A model generated the notes under the pieces. The model was given only the letters and a program-made list of their open reading frames with translations, did no database searches and had not been told where the DNA came from. Of a DNA stretch of 64,000 bases, positions 25,233-34,318 are shown piece by piece (position 1 is the stretch's first letter; each line of letters begins with the position of its first letter). This DNA is from [Clostridium] scindens (GTDB taxonomy: Bacteria; Bacillota; Clostridia; Lachnospirales; Lachnospiraceae), in NCBI RefSeq assembly GCF_019597925.1, contig NZ_CP080442.1:1468001-1532000 (forward strand), given 5' to 3'. The translations under genes and the position numbers were made by a program.

Positions 25233-25727
25233 ATGAATCTTTACGAACTAACAGAACAATACGATGAGGTAATGAGCCTGCTCTATGATAACGAGACGGA
25301 CGAGCAGACGATTCTGGACACGCTGGAATCCATTGACGGCGAGATCGAGGACAAGGCTGACAATTACGCAAAGATCATCAAAAACATGCTGGGCGAGGCG
25401 GAAGCGGTCAAGAGGGAGAAGGACAGGCTGCAGGCAAGACAGCAGGCGCTGGAGAATCGTGCGAAGTGGCTGAAGGATACCCTGCAGGCGAACCTGGAAT
25501 TTATCGGAAAGACCAAGTTTAAAACAGCACTGTTCAGTTTTTCCATATCCCAGAATGGAGGAAAGCAGCCGCTTGCCATTACGGAGAACATCGAAGAGAT
25601 CCCAGGAAAGTACCTGATAGCACAGAAGCCCGTGCCAAACAAGGATGCGATCCGCGAACTGCTGCAGAGCAGGGAAGTCGAGTGGGCCAAACTCGAGCCG
25701 TATGGCACGCATCTTAATATCAGGTGA
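25233..25727 (+). CDS. Siphovirus Gp157 family protein
   Basis: A 164-residue protein with the Gp157 pattern: N-terminal MNLYELTEQYDEVMSLL, a long coiled coil at about 45-90 (AKIIKNMLGEAEAVKREKDR) and a C-terminal beta region with LEFIGKTKFKT. ATG 25233 is spaced 9 nt from GGAGG; the ATG at 25227 is too close. Gp157 proteins accompany phage recombination and replication genes and have been linked to phage resistance in streptococci. Confidence 0.88.
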   Translation: MNLYELTEQYDEVMSLLYDNETDEQTILDTLESIDGEIEDKADNYAKIIKNMLGEAEAVKREKDRLQARQQALENRAKWLKDTLQANLEFIGKTKFKTALFSFSISQNGGKQPLAITENIEEIPGKYLIAQKPVPNKDAIRELLQSREVEWAKLEPYGTHLNIR

Positions 25728-25732
25728 TGGCC

Positions 25733-25924
25733 ATGGAAGAAAAGAATATGGATGGGATCCCTCCATACCGCATGAACCAGATCGTGAAGACGGCCAGCGT
25801 GATAACGGAGCAGCTGGTCAATGGCCGGCATCTCTACCAGCCGACCTATCATGAATGCGAGATCTGCATAGAACTGGTGGCGGAGGCGATCCGAAAAAGC
25901 AAGAATGAATATAGGAGGAAATAG
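25733..25924 (+). CDS. Small early protein, 63 aa
   Basis: ATG 25733 follows AGGTG; in-frame GTG 25724 and ATG 25727 are alternatives overlapping the Gp157 stop. The helical product (MEEKNMDGIPPYRMNQIVK...ECEICIELVAEAIRKSK) has no recognised family. Confidence 0.55.
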   Translation: MEEKNMDGIPPYRMNQIVKTASVITEQLVNGRHLYQPTYHECEICIELVAEAIRKSKNEYRRK

Positions 25925-25925
25925 G

Positions 25926-26525
25926 ATGTTTTTGAATAAGACGAAGTTAAAGCAATTGATCAAGAGCTCCTTCCGATGGGAAGGGCTCACGGTAGGGCGG
26001 GTCTATGAGGGCCTGGTCGTAGCCGGAGGAAGATGGATCACATGGACGGAGGATGGGTACATACCGAACTGGCTGAAGGCGGCCGTAATGGAATATACCG
26101 GGGAGCTGCCCAAGCAGGGATGCATGTTCAAGGCAAGGAAGGATGAGCCGATCCAGTATGAGATAGCGGAAAACAGCCTGTATGATCTGCCAGAAATGAA
26201 GCGAAAATGCAGATTTGCCTATACGGTCACGCCGGTCGTCATAAAAGACCAGCATTCCCAGATGCGGCTTCTGCAGCAGAATACGTCCGGAAGCATTCTG
26301 GCCGTGCCGGAAACCTGCTGCGAGATCATCGACCTGAGCGAGCTGGGAGATGAGAATGCGCCATCCGGACCGGCATCCGTAAGCGAATCCGGAGGCATCC
26401 TGCTGTATAAAAACGAGCATTCAGCATATGCATTTACACCGCTTGACGGGGTTAGGGATGATACAAGAGAAATCATGGATGCTGTTTTCGCGATTAATTT
26501 CAGCAGAATGGGGGAGGGGAAATAA
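25926..26525 (+). CDS. Conserved phage hypothetical protein before the P-loop ATPase
   Basis: A 199-residue protein. ATG 25926 follows AGGAGG; the frame opens seven codons earlier without a site. Its stop overlaps the start of the ATPase gene by one base. The middle (GELPKQGCMFKARKDEPIQYE) suggests a beta-rich fold; the C-terminus (AYAFTPLDGVRDDTREIMD) is probably soluble. Position in the replication module is the only clue to function. Confidence 0.65.
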   Translation: MFLNKTKLKQLIKSSFRWEGLTVGRVYEGLVVAGGRWITWTEDGYIPNWLKAAVMEYTGELPKQGCMFKARKDEPIQYEIAENSLYDLPEMKRKCRFAYTVTPVVIKDQHSQMRLLQQNTSGSILAVPETCCEIIDLSELGDENAPSGPASVSESGGILLYKNEHSAYAFTPLDGVRDDTREIMDAVFAINFSRMGEGK

Positions 26526-27187
26526 TGGCAATACCAGTTCTAATTATAGGAAAATCCGGAAGCGGAAAATCCGCAAGCATGAAGCGTTGCGTTGGAAAAG
26601 ACTTTAATCTGGTCCGCGTGCTGAATAAGCCGCTCCCTTTCAGGGGGAAGATCAATGGCTGGATAACGGATGACTATCAGATCGTGTATAAGGCACTGAA
26701 GTCGGCGCCGGCAAAGTCGGTTATTATTGACGATGCAGGCTATCTTATTACGAATTACTTTATGAAGAACCATAGCACAAAGGGGAAGGGAAATGATGTT
26801 TTCGGGCTCTATAATACCCTTGGAGACAATTTTTGGGGCCTGATCCAGTACATTATCAATGAGATGCCAGCGGATAAGATCGTCTATGTCATCATGCATG
26901 AGGATACGGACGACTACGGAAACGTGAAGGCAAAGACGATCGGGAAACTGCTGGACGAGAAGATATGCCTGGAAGGGATGTTTACGATTGTGCTAAGAAG
27001 TGTAAACAATCTTACAGAACATAAATTTATCACCCAGTCAGATGGCGGTGCGATCAGCAAGTCTCCGGAAGGGATGTTCGAGGATCTGGAGATACCCAAT
27101 GATCTTCTTTATGTAGACAATAGAATCAGGGAGTATTACGGCATACAAAATTCAAAGAATCAAGAAAGAGAGGATGAGACATTATGA
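26525..27187 (+). CDS. P-loop ATPase (AAA_24/Sak4-like recombination ATPase)
   Basis: A 220-residue ATPase with Walker A GKSGSGKSAS at about 8-17 and Walker B-like VIIDDAGY at about 65-72. A single RecA-like core without a DNA-binding extension fits the AAA_24/Sak4 group, which promotes single-strand annealing and works with phage SSB. The next gene is an SSB-like DUF669 protein, supporting this. It is in tight, overlapping gene order (stop overlaps next start by 4 bp). Confidence 0.82.
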   Translation: MAIPVLIIGKSGSGKSASMKRCVGKDFNLVRVLNKPLPFRGKINGWITDDYQIVYKALKSAPAKSVIIDDAGYLITNYFMKNHSTKGKGNDVFGLYNTLGDNFWGLIQYIINEMPADKIVYVIMHEDTDDYGNVKAKTIGKLLDEKICLEGMFTIVLRSVNNLTEHKFITQSDGGAISKSPEGMFEDLEIPNDLLYVDNRIREYYGIQNSKNQEREDETL

Positions 27188-27789
27188 TAGCAAAGCCACA
27201 GGGATACGATGAAGCACAGGCATTTACGGGGGAGTTTGCGTCTCTTCCGGCTGGATGCTACATATGCATTATCAAGCAGGTGAGCATGGTGCAGAGCCAG
27301 AAGGGGCGCGACCAGATTGCCGTCCTGTTTGATATCGCAGAAGGAGAGCAGAAAGGATTCTATGACAGGCAGTTCAAGGCGGCAAGGCTCCAGGATCCTG
27401 AAGCAAAATGGAAAGGCGTACATAAGCAGATTATGGATGGATCTAGTCTTCCATTCTTCAAGGGGATGATGACCAGCATTGAAAGATCAAATCCGGGATT
27501 TTCCTTCCCATGGGGCCAGAAGGATAACGAAAAGACTCTGGTAGGCAAAAAATTTGGCGCAATTATGGGAAGGGAAGAATTCCTTACGTCTGGAGGGGAA
27601 AAGCGCATGGCAACCAAGATAGCGCAGATCCGCAGCATAGACGGCCTGAAGGACGCAAAGGTGCCGGAGGACAAGCTGCTCGGGGATGATGCAGGAGCCG
27701 CCAGCACGCCCTCGCAGTATGGACCGGCAGACGAGAACGGATTCATGAATATTCCGGATGGCATCGATGAAGAACTGCCATTTATGTAG
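27184..27789 (+). CDS. DUF669 family SSB-like protein
   Basis: A 201-residue protein of the DUF669 family, which adopts an OB-like single-strand DNA-binding role in phage replication. Conserved features include LPAGCYICIIKQV near 22 and WKGVHKQIMDG near 76. The acidic tail DGIDEELPFM resembles the C-terminal tip of SSB proteins that recruits partner enzymes. Located between the ATPase and primase genes. Confidence 0.85.
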   Translation: MIAKPQGYDEAQAFTGEFASLPAGCYICIIKQVSMVQSQKGRDQIAVLFDIAEGEQKGFYDRQFKAARLQDPEAKWKGVHKQIMDGSSLPFFKGMMTSIERSNPGFSFPWGQKDNEKTLVGKKFGAIMGREEFLTSGGEKRMATKIAQIRSIDGLKDAKVPEDKLLGDDAGAASTPSQYGPADENGFMNIPDGIDEELPFM

Positions 27790-28369
27790 GGAGGACTACG
27801 AGGAGGTAAAACAGGCATTAAGCATGAAAAAGGTGGCCGAATTTTACGGGCTCCAGACAAACCGGCAGGGGTTCTGCCTCTGCCCCTTTCATGCGGACAG
27901 CCATCCCAGCATGAAGATCTACCAGCATGACAAGGGATATTTCTGCTTTACCTGCCACGAAGGCGGCGATGTGGTGAAATTTGTGGGAAGGCTTTTCGGC
28001 CTGACCAATGAAGAGGCATGCAAGAAACTGATCGAGGACTTTTCCCTGCCTGTAAAGACGGAAGGGCTTTCCTACCGAGAGAAGAGGGAGCGTCAGGAGC
28101 GGCAGGAAAGATACAGGGAACTCCAGAAGTTCAAGGCGATGGCAATGGCGATCCTGAAGGGCTACTGGATGCTTCTCTGCGAGGCGGCGAACGATTTCGC
28201 GTCCCCGCATTTCGAGGAGGCGCTACAGGAACTGTCCATTGTGGAATACAGGATGGACTGCCTGGAGAAATGCCCGGAAAAGTACTACGCAGACAGGAAG
28301 GCGGTGAGAAGACTTGGAGAAATCAAAAGACGAATTGCTGGATGGAATGATGGAGCTTACTCCCGCTGA
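27758..28369 (+). CDS. CHC2 zinc-finger primase-like protein
   Basis: A 203-residue protein. Residues about 38-75 form a CHC2 zinc finger (CLCPFHADSHPS, then FCFTCHEGGDVVKFV), as in the N-terminus of DnaG; the rest is helical and lacks the TOPRIM domain. It probably recognises primer start sites for the DUF927 protein encoded next. The start is uncertain: ATG 27758 overlaps the DUF669 gene by 32 bp and has no good ribosome-binding site, but homology-like sequence begins before the next ATG at 27824. Confidence 0.85.
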   Translation: MASMKNCHLCREDYEEVKQALSMKKVAEFYGLQTNRQGFCLCPFHADSHPSMKIYQHDKGYFCFTCHEGGDVVKFVGRLFGLTNEEACKKLIEDFSLPVKTEGLSYREKRERQERQERYRELQKFKAMAMAILKGYWMLLCEAANDFASPHFEEALQELSIVEYRMDCLEKCPEKYYADRKAVRRLGEIKRRIAGWNDGAYSR

Positions 28370-30227
28370 CCCGTTCCCAGATGAAGTTTTTTATAAGATT
28401 TTTGAGATAGAGGATATCGTAGAGCGGACAAGGTATATCGAAGGGATGAAAACCAGAGCCAGGCAATTGAAGCGGATCAGCGAGTTTAACTCGACATTAA
28501 AGGCCTTCTTCCAAGACTATGCGCAGAAGATGAAGGAAACCGGAAATAAGACCGCCTTTACCGGCCAGCCGGTAGAATTGGAGTGCGGGCAGTGGAGGGC
28601 GAATGATCTGGGCGTAACCATGCAGCGTTTTGACAATAAGGGGATGCCGGTTATTGTCAATGCCTGCACGCATCCGATTCTGCCGATGGAGATTTTGAAA
28701 AATGTCGATACTGGGGATGAGCGGATCCGCCTGTCCTATTTTAAGTATGGGACATGGAACCAGGTTACGGTTGGACGTGATGTGTGCGCAGATAACAACT
28801 CCATTGTAAAGGTATTGAGCAAGATCGGTATCGAGGTTACCACGGAGAATGCCAAGAGCCTTGTGAAGTATATCAGTGACTGTGTGGGATATAATCCAGC
28901 AAAATTAAGCCCTAAACGGTCAATTAACCGGCTTGGCTGGGCTGGCAATGAGTTCATGCCCTATGCTCAGGATATTGTCTATGATGGCGATGAAGAGTTT
29001 GATTCTATTTATCATAACATTGGACAGGGTGGAGATTATGAGATTTGGAAAGAGCATTGCGGCGCCTTAAGAAAAAACAAGATTATCCGTCTTGCATTCG
29101 CGGCCAGTGCAGCCAGCGTGGTGATAAGCCTGGTGAATGCCCTGCCATTTGTTTTTCACATTTGGAGCGGGGAATCTGGCACGGGAAAAACCGTGGCTAT
29201 CATGGCGGCTATGTCCATCTGGGGCAATCCCAAGATGGGCGGGCTGGTCAAGACCATGGACGTCACCCAGTACTATCTGACGAAGTCAGCGGCGTTCCTG
29301 CACTCAATCCCATTTGCTGGAGACGAGCTGCAGACCATCAAGGATCGCTGGACAACCAACTTTGACAAGCTGATCTACAGGGTAACGGAAGGAATCATGC
29401 GCGGGCAGGGAAAAGCGTCTGGCGGCGTAAAGGAGACCATGACATGGAGCAACAGCTTCCTGTTTACGGGCGAGGAGCCCATCACGAAGCAGAACAGCCG
29501 GGCAGGATCAAAGAACCGGGTAATAGAGATTGAAGTAGAAGAAAATCTGATCGAGGATGGAAATCATACCGTATCTGTCCTTACAGCGAATTACGGCCAT
29601 GCCGGAAAAATTCTGGTAGAGTACCTGCAGAATACGGAGGCGAAGAAACTCAGGGAGGAGTATAAGCGTTATTTTGACGCCATGTGCAACCTGGATACGA
29701 CGGAAAAGCAGGCGATGGCGATGGCGTGCATCCTTCTGGCAGATCGAATTCTGACAGAAGTGATTTTTACCGATGAGGAGCCGTTAAGGATCAAGGATAT
29801 TAAAACATACCTGCGAAGCGCAAATGAAGTGGATGTAGCGGAACGGTCCTATCAGGCAGTGCTGAACTGGATTGCCAAGAACCCGGTGCGGTTCCAGAAC
29901 CCGAATGGGACAGACTCCCTGAATAAGGGAGAGGTCTGGGGCAGGATCGATGAGGATGAGGAGCATCAGGAAAAGCCTCCAGTAGCCGTGATCAATAAGG
30001 ATGTGCTGTGCGAGTTTCTGGAAAAGGCGGGATTCGATTATGCGGCTGTCAGCAAGAAATGGGAGGCAAAGGACCGGATCCAGCGCAACTCGCAGGGGAA
30101 ATACATCCACAATACAAGGGTGTATGGAATCAAGGCAAACTATATCAAGCTGAATATGGAGCCAGGAGCAGATGAGGAAGGCTTCATGGATATCGAGGAG
30201 GAGCAGGCGAGGCTTCCATTCGACTAA
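28314..30227 (+). CDS. DUF927 family phage helicase/primase
   Basis: A 637-residue protein, TTG start overlapping the primase gene by 56 bp. The central region carries the DUF927 core with Walker A GESGTGKTVA at about 286 and the acidic FAGDELQ segment at about 340. An arginine-rich stretch (SRAGSKNRVIEIEV) follows at about 400. Such proteins are superfamily III-like replicative helicases. The C-terminus is acidic. The repeat cluster directly downstream could be its loading site. Confidence 0.85.
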   Translation: MEKSKDELLDGMMELTPADPFPDEVFYKIFEIEDIVERTRYIEGMKTRARQLKRISEFNSTLKAFFQDYAQKMKETGNKTAFTGQPVELECGQWRANDLGVTMQRFDNKGMPVIVNACTHPILPMEILKNVDTGDERIRLSYFKYGTWNQVTVGRDVCADNNSIVKVLSKIGIEVTTENAKSLVKYISDCVGYNPAKLSPKRSINRLGWAGNEFMPYAQDIVYDGDEEFDSIYHNIGQGGDYEIWKEHCGALRKNKIIRLAFAASAASVVISLVNALPFVFHIWSGESGTGKTVAIMAAMSIWGNPKMGGLVKTMDVTQYYLTKSAAFLHSIPFAGDELQTIKDRWTTNFDKLIYRVTEGIMRGQGKASGGVKETMTWSNSFLFTGEEPITKQNSRAGSKNRVIEIEVEENLIEDGNHTVSVLTANYGHAGKILVEYLQNTEAKKLREEYKRYFDAMCNLDTTEKQAMAMACILLADRILTEVIFTDEEPLRIKDIKTYLRSANEVDVAERSYQAVLNWIAKNPVRFQNPNGTDSLNKGEVWGRIDEDEEHQEKPPVAVINKDVLCEFLEKAGFDYAAVSKKWEAKDRIQRNSQGKYIHNTRVYGIKANYIKLNMEPGADEEGFMDIEEEQARLPFD

Positions 30228-30230
30228 AAA

Positions 30231-30511
30231 TGTCTAACCTTTTAGAAATTATCATTTTGGTTAGACAAAAGGTTAGACATAAGATTGGCTTAAACACGCG
30301 GTTTATAATATACAGTCTAACCATCTAACCTGTCTAACCATGATTCATATATCGTAACGCGCGTAAAAATCATAGTGAATTTTTTTCTTTAAAAATCTGT
30401 GGTTATGGTACAGAAATTTAGGGTAGACGGTTAGACATGGCGATTTTACGGGCTTTTCAGGGTGCAAACCGGGAAAAAACAGGGTAGACATTTTCGGAAA
30501 AAGGTTAGACA
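30231..30511. repeat. Iteron-like repeat cluster, candidate prophage replication origin
   Basis: About ten copies of the 9-mer GGTTAGACA or close variants occur in a 308-bp gene-free gap. Forward copies start at 30259, 30271, 30421 (GGGTAGACG), 30429, 30482 (GGGTAGACA) and 30503; inverted copies at 30231, 30314, 30322 and 30331. An AT-rich stretch with T and A runs lies in the middle at about 30365-30405. Repeats, AT-rich core and position next to the helicase gene all fit an origin of replication. No gene is seen here. Confidence 0.7.
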
Positions 30512-30535
30512 ACGGGATCATAGGAGGAAAAACGA

Positions 30536-30754
30536 ATGGCAGATATGGAATTTTTAAGAAGGCTCCTTACAGATGCGGAGCTGGAACTGAAATATATGGA
30601 GATGTACCAGGAAGAGACGGAGAGGGCCAGGAAGGATAATGCAGGGTATGCAAGACTCTGGGACATGAGAGCTCCTTCCAGGCAGCGGATCAGGGACGAT
30701 CTCAGAATGATCCGCAGGGTGACCATGGATATAGAGAGGGGACTGGGCAGATGA
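30536..30754 (+). CDS. Hypothetical helical phage protein, 72 aa
   Basis: ATG 30536 follows ATAGGAGG. The charged, helical product (ADMEFLRRLLTDAELELKYM...) has no recognised domain. Its stop overlaps the next gene by 4 bp. Located after the repeat cluster. Confidence 0.6.
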   Translation: MADMEFLRRLLTDAELELKYMEMYQEETERARKDNAGYARLWDMRAPSRQRIRDDLRMIRRVTMDIERGLGR

Positions 30755-31065
30755 GGCACTACGGATATCTGGAACGGATCCGGCATCCGGAACGGGAATG
30801 GTTCAGCTTCCTTGGCGGCGATGACCTGACGGTAATCATTCACAAGGACGCAGGGCAGAAGCAATTATTTTTCCCAGACTGGCAGTCGTGCGATAACGGG
30901 GATGGAATGCTGACGCTTGATTCCATCAGAAAGCAGGTAGAGGACATGCATGGAAGGGCGATAATCGTAGTCATGGCGGAAAACCCTTTGAACGGGTATG
31001 TATACCGATATGGGAACTATGGAGATTTCTGGGTACAGATCGGAAGCGTCAGAGGATATGCGTAA
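30751..31065 (+). CDS. Hypothetical phage protein, 104 aa
   Basis: ATG 30751 overlaps the previous stop by 4 bp. The product (RHYGYLERIRHPEREWFSF...) is beta-rich with a GRAIIVVMAENPLNGYVYRYGNYG segment and no recognised family. It is probably translated together with its neighbours. Confidence 0.55.
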   Translation: MRHYGYLERIRHPEREWFSFLGGDDLTVIIHKDAGQKQLFFPDWQSCDNGDGMLTLDSIRKQVEDMHGRAIIVVMAENPLNGYVYRYGNYGDFWVQIGSVRGYA

Positions 31066-31078
31066 GGAGGAATTGAAT

Positions 31079-31510
31079 ATGAGTAACAAAAGCAATGGAA
31101 CAGCATTCGAGAGGGAATTTGCCCAGATGCTTTCGGAGCATGGATTCTGGGCGCATTGCCTGAAAGACAATCAGAACGGGCAGCCATTCGATGTGATCGC
31201 GGCAAGAAATGGAATTACTTATGTATTTGACTGCAAGGACTGCCAAGGCGGATCCTTCAGGCTGAGCAGGATAGAGGAGAACCAGCACAATGCGATGTCA
31301 TTATGGAGCAGCACAGGGAACCGTCCGGGACTCTTCGCGATTAGGATGCAGGGCATGGTCATTCTGGTGCCTTACCGCATGCTTGCAATCATGATGGAGA
31401 GCGGGACGAAGCAGGCGACCAGAATCGAATTAATGCGCTGCGGGAGGCTTTTCGAACGATGGATCGAGCATCGGAACCGCCTTGATAGGAAGGTGACGGG
31501 ATGCAGGTAA
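31079..31510 (+). CDS. PD-(D/E)XK nuclease, Holliday junction resolvase-like
   Basis: A 143-residue protein; ATG 31079 follows AAGGAGG. The N-terminal GTAFEREFAQMLSEHGFWAH, the acid in FDVIAARNG and the DCKDC strand form a PD-(D/E)XK catalytic pattern (Glu, Asp, Asp-x-Lys). This resembles archaeal Hjc-like and phage resolvase-like nucleases. It overlaps the helicase gene start, suggesting joint work in recombination or fork repair. Confidence 0.75.
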   Translation: MSNKSNGTAFEREFAQMLSEHGFWAHCLKDNQNGQPFDVIAARNGITYVFDCKDCQGGSFRLSRIEENQHNAMSLWSSTGNRPGLFAIRMQGMVILVPYRMLAIMMESGTKQATRIELMRCGRLFERWIEHRNRLDRKVTGCR

Positions 31511-32886
31511 CAATCAGCAATGAGATATATATCCGCGACCCATCCCCTGAAGTTGTTCAATGGGCCCGGGAAAATCTGATCATCCCAAATCCCGAGTATG
31601 CGAAGAAGCAGCGCATGGGACTATGGACCGGAAGCACTGAGAAGCAGCTGCACCTGTTTTATGTGGATGGCGACAAGATCGCCCTTCCATGCGGAACGGG
31701 GAAGCAGATCCGGAAACTTCTGTCCGGAGCAGAATTTCATCAGGACCTGGCTGACAATGGAGAATTGGAGTTTCCTGGAAGCGTGCCGCTGTATGAATAT
31801 CAGGAGGAGGCGGTAAGCGCCATGAAAAAGGCTGGATGCGGGATACTGCAAAGCCCGTGCGGATCCGGCAAGACACAGATGGGCATCGCGCTGGCGGCAA
31901 GGCTGCAGCGGAAGACATTGTGGCTGACGCACACGCAGGATCTGCTGTGCCAGTCCTATGACAGGGCGAGGGAATACTTTCCGGACGAAATCCTGGGGAA
32001 GATAACAGACGGAAAAGTTCACATTGGCAGCCACCTGACATTCGCTACCGTGCAGACCCTCAGCAAGCAGGATCTGACGAAATACAAGTACGCTTGGGAT
32101 GCAGTGATCGTTGACGAGTGCCACCGGGTGTCCGGGACGCCGGCAAGCATGAAGATGTTTTACCGGGTGATCAGCAGCCTGGCATCCAGATATAAGTACG
32201 GCCTGAGTGCCACGGTGCATCGCGCGGACGGGCTGATCAAGAGCACGTTTGCAGCGCTTGGCGATGTGCAGTATCAGGTGCCGGATGAGGTGGTCGCAGA
32301 AAAGACCATGCAGGTCAATGTCCTGCGGCGCGATACTGGGATCAAGGTCAGCAGGGTGTGTCTGGATACGGACGGGACGCTGGTATACAGCAAGCTGATC
32401 AATTACCTGACAGGAAGCCAGGATAGATGCCTCGTGATCGCAGAGGACCTGAAATCAAACCGGGATCATTTCAACCTGATCCTATCTGACCGTCTGGAGC
32501 ACCTACATAGCCTGCAGAACATGCTTCCGGAGGACCTGCGGAGGCAAAGCGTGATGATTGATGGGAAAATGACGAGCAAGAAAGCAAAAGCGGAACGGGA
32601 GCAGGCCATAGAAGACATGCGATCCGGGAAGAAGCACTTCCTGCTCGCCACCTACAGCCTGGCAAAGGAGGGGCTGGATATTCCAAGGCTGGACCGCCTG
32701 TACCTCACTACCCCTAAGAAAGACTATGCGGTGGTGACGCAGAGCATCGGCCGGATCGCCAGGACATTTGAAGGGAAGGATCAGCCAGTCTGCTATGATT
32801 ACGTGGACCAGATTGGATTTTGCGAGAATCAATATAAGAGGCGTAAAACCAGTTATAGGAAAGCGAGGTGCAGGATTATTGAATGA
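31501..32886 (+). CDS. Superfamily 2 DEAD/DEAH-type helicase
   Basis: A 461-residue helicase. An N-terminal about 95-residue substrate domain precedes Walker A PCGSGKTQ at about 118-125, motif II DECH at about 203, motif III GLSATV near 240 and motif VI QSIGRIART near 418-426. Phage members of this group are thought to unwind or remodel DNA during replication and recombination. It overlaps the nuclease gene by 10 bp. Confidence 0.88.
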   Translation: MQVTISNEIYIRDPSPEVVQWARENLIIPNPEYAKKQRMGLWTGSTEKQLHLFYVDGDKIALPCGTGKQIRKLLSGAEFHQDLADNGELEFPGSVPLYEYQEEAVSAMKKAGCGILQSPCGSGKTQMGIALAARLQRKTLWLTHTQDLLCQSYDRAREYFPDEILGKITDGKVHIGSHLTFATVQTLSKQDLTKYKYAWDAVIVDECHRVSGTPASMKMFYRVISSLASRYKYGLSATVHRADGLIKSTFAALGDVQYQVPDEVVAEKTMQVNVLRRDTGIKVSRVCLDTDGTLVYSKLINYLTGSQDRCLVIAEDLKSNRDHFNLILSDRLEHLHSLQNMLPEDLRRQSVMIDGKMTSKKAKAEREQAIEDMRSGKKHFLLATYSLAKEGLDIPRLDRLYLTTPKKDYAVVTQSIGRIARTFEGKDQPVCYDYVDQIGFCENQYKRRKTSYRKARCRIIE

Positions 32887-33109
32887 TGCGGACATGATCC
32901 AGCAGAAAGTGAGAGGGATCTATAATGACTGCTGGGGATCTTATAAGCAGTACCTGAACGATCATGATATGGGGGAATTCAACAAGCGTGTAACAGCGTT
33001 GAAGGAAAAATACGGAAACGACGAGTTTCTGATTGGTATCCTGTATGCATTTGCGCCGATCATCAATACATTGCATGCGGAATACCTGATGGGAATTTCA
33101 AGGAGATAG
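32879..33109 (+). CDS. Small phage protein, 76 aa
   Basis: TTG 32879 is nine bases from GAGGTG and overlaps the helicase stop; ATG 32894 is the alternative. The product (LNDADMIQQKVRGIYNDCW...) is helical and without a recognised domain. Confidence 0.5.
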   Translation: MNDADMIQQKVRGIYNDCWGSYKQYLNDHDMGEFNKRVTALKEKYGNDEFLIGILYAFAPIINTLHAEYLMGISRR

Positions 33110-33146
33110 TAGTAATTGGGTGAGTATACATGAGAGCAAAAAACAA

Positions 33147-33181
33147 GCAGCAGACCGTCCGGCAAGACTAGAATCTGCTGC
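33147..33181. repeat. Inverted repeat upstream of the tyrosine recombinase
   Basis: GCAGCAGA (33147-33154) and TCTGCTGC (33174-33181) are perfect inverted repeats 19 bp apart. No T-run follows. It could be a terminator-like hairpin, an operator or a binding site for the recombinase encoded next. Confidence 0.4.
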
Positions 33182-33242
33182 AATTCCCTAAAAAGAGTAT
33201 AGCATATATCCTCTTTTGGGGCAATACGAAGGAGGAAAAATC

Positions 33243-34289
33243 ATGTATACAGAGAGTGTAGATATTAAGAGCAGCGTGATTAACAATGTGCTGATGCAGA
33301 TGAGCGTGTATATTGAAAAGGCGGCAATAGACGTGCTGCAGCGCATTCTAGAAGAACAGTTCGTCTTTTTGAATATGGAGCAGATTACTACCCTGCCCTC
33401 GGAAATAAGCGAGACTGCAGAGGAGAAGAACCGATATCTGATCGAGCTGTTTAAGATCAAGAAGAGGAACCTGTCACCGCGGACCATGGAGCAGTACCTA
33501 AGAGCGGTCGGAAGCCTTGCGGCGGTCATAGACAAGCCATTGACAGATGTCGACCAGGTAGACATAGACTATTACTTGCGATGGTACCAGCAGCGCAATG
33601 TCTGCAATAATGGACTTCAGAACCAGGCATCCACCTGCAACAACGAGCGTAGATACCTGAGCGCGTTTTTTACATGGTTGCGCAAAGAACGGTTTGTATC
33701 CTGCAATCCGGTGGAGGCGGTGGAGCCGCTGAAGGAGGCCCGCAAGCCAATCGACTACTTCCGCCCATCGCAACTAGAGGAACTAAGGGACGGATGCAGG
33801 ACGGAAAGGGACAGGGCACTGGTCGAGGTGCTGCGCAGCACGGGGGCGCGCGTAGGAGAAGTGGTCCAGATCAATACGGCGGACATCGACTGGCAGACGG
33901 GAGACATCCTGATCAGAGGGGAGAAGGGCGGCAGATACAGGACCATATATCTTGACGAGCCAGCGAGATATTACCTGCAGAAGTACATTGCGGGGCGAAC
34001 TGACGGCAGCGAGGCCTTATTTGTTGCCTGCAGGGCGCCATATGGACGCCTGCACAACAGCGGGATACGCGCCAGCCTCAAGCAGATAGCCAAGAGGGCT
34101 GGAATGCAGTGCCGCGTATATCCGCACAAGCTGCGAAAGACGCTTGGCATGAACCTGAAGAACTCGGGGGTAGACCTTGGCTGCATCCAGGAGATCCTCG
34201 GGCATGGGAACCCGGGCGTGACGGCAAGATACTACGCGGAATCGACGCCTGACACGCTGCGGAGCGTCAGGAAGCGAGTGGCCGCGTGA
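33243..34289 (+). CDS. Tyrosine recombinase (XerC/D-like), internal to the prophage
   Basis: A 348-residue recombinase; ATG 33243 follows AGGAGG. A SAM-like DNA-binding core domain lies at about 70-155 (NLSPRTMEQYLRAVGSL). The catalytic residues are present: Arg in STGARVGEV at about 200, Lys at about 228, HKLRKT at about 295, HGNP at about 320 and the nucleophile Tyr in ARYYAE at about 330. Because integration is explained by the serine integrase, this one probably does another job, such as DNA inversion or dimer resolution. The tail-fibre inversion segment is a candidate substrate. Confidence 0.88.
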   Translation: MYTESVDIKSSVINNVLMQMSVYIEKAAIDVLQRILEEQFVFLNMEQITTLPSEISETAEEKNRYLIELFKIKKRNLSPRTMEQYLRAVGSLAAVIDKPLTDVDQVDIDYYLRWYQQRNVCNNGLQNQASTCNNERRYLSAFFTWLRKERFVSCNPVEAVEPLKEARKPIDYFRPSQLEELRDGCRTERDRALVEVLRSTGARVGEVVQINTADIDWQTGDILIRGEKGGRYRTIYLDEPARYYLQKYIAGRTDGSEALFVACRAPYGRLHNSGIRASLKQIAKRAGMQCRVYPHKLRKTLGMNLKNSGVDLGCIQEILGHGNPGVTARYYAESTPDTLRSVRKRVAA

Positions 34290-34318
34290 TTAACTAGGAG
34301 TTAGGAGGAAAATACAAT

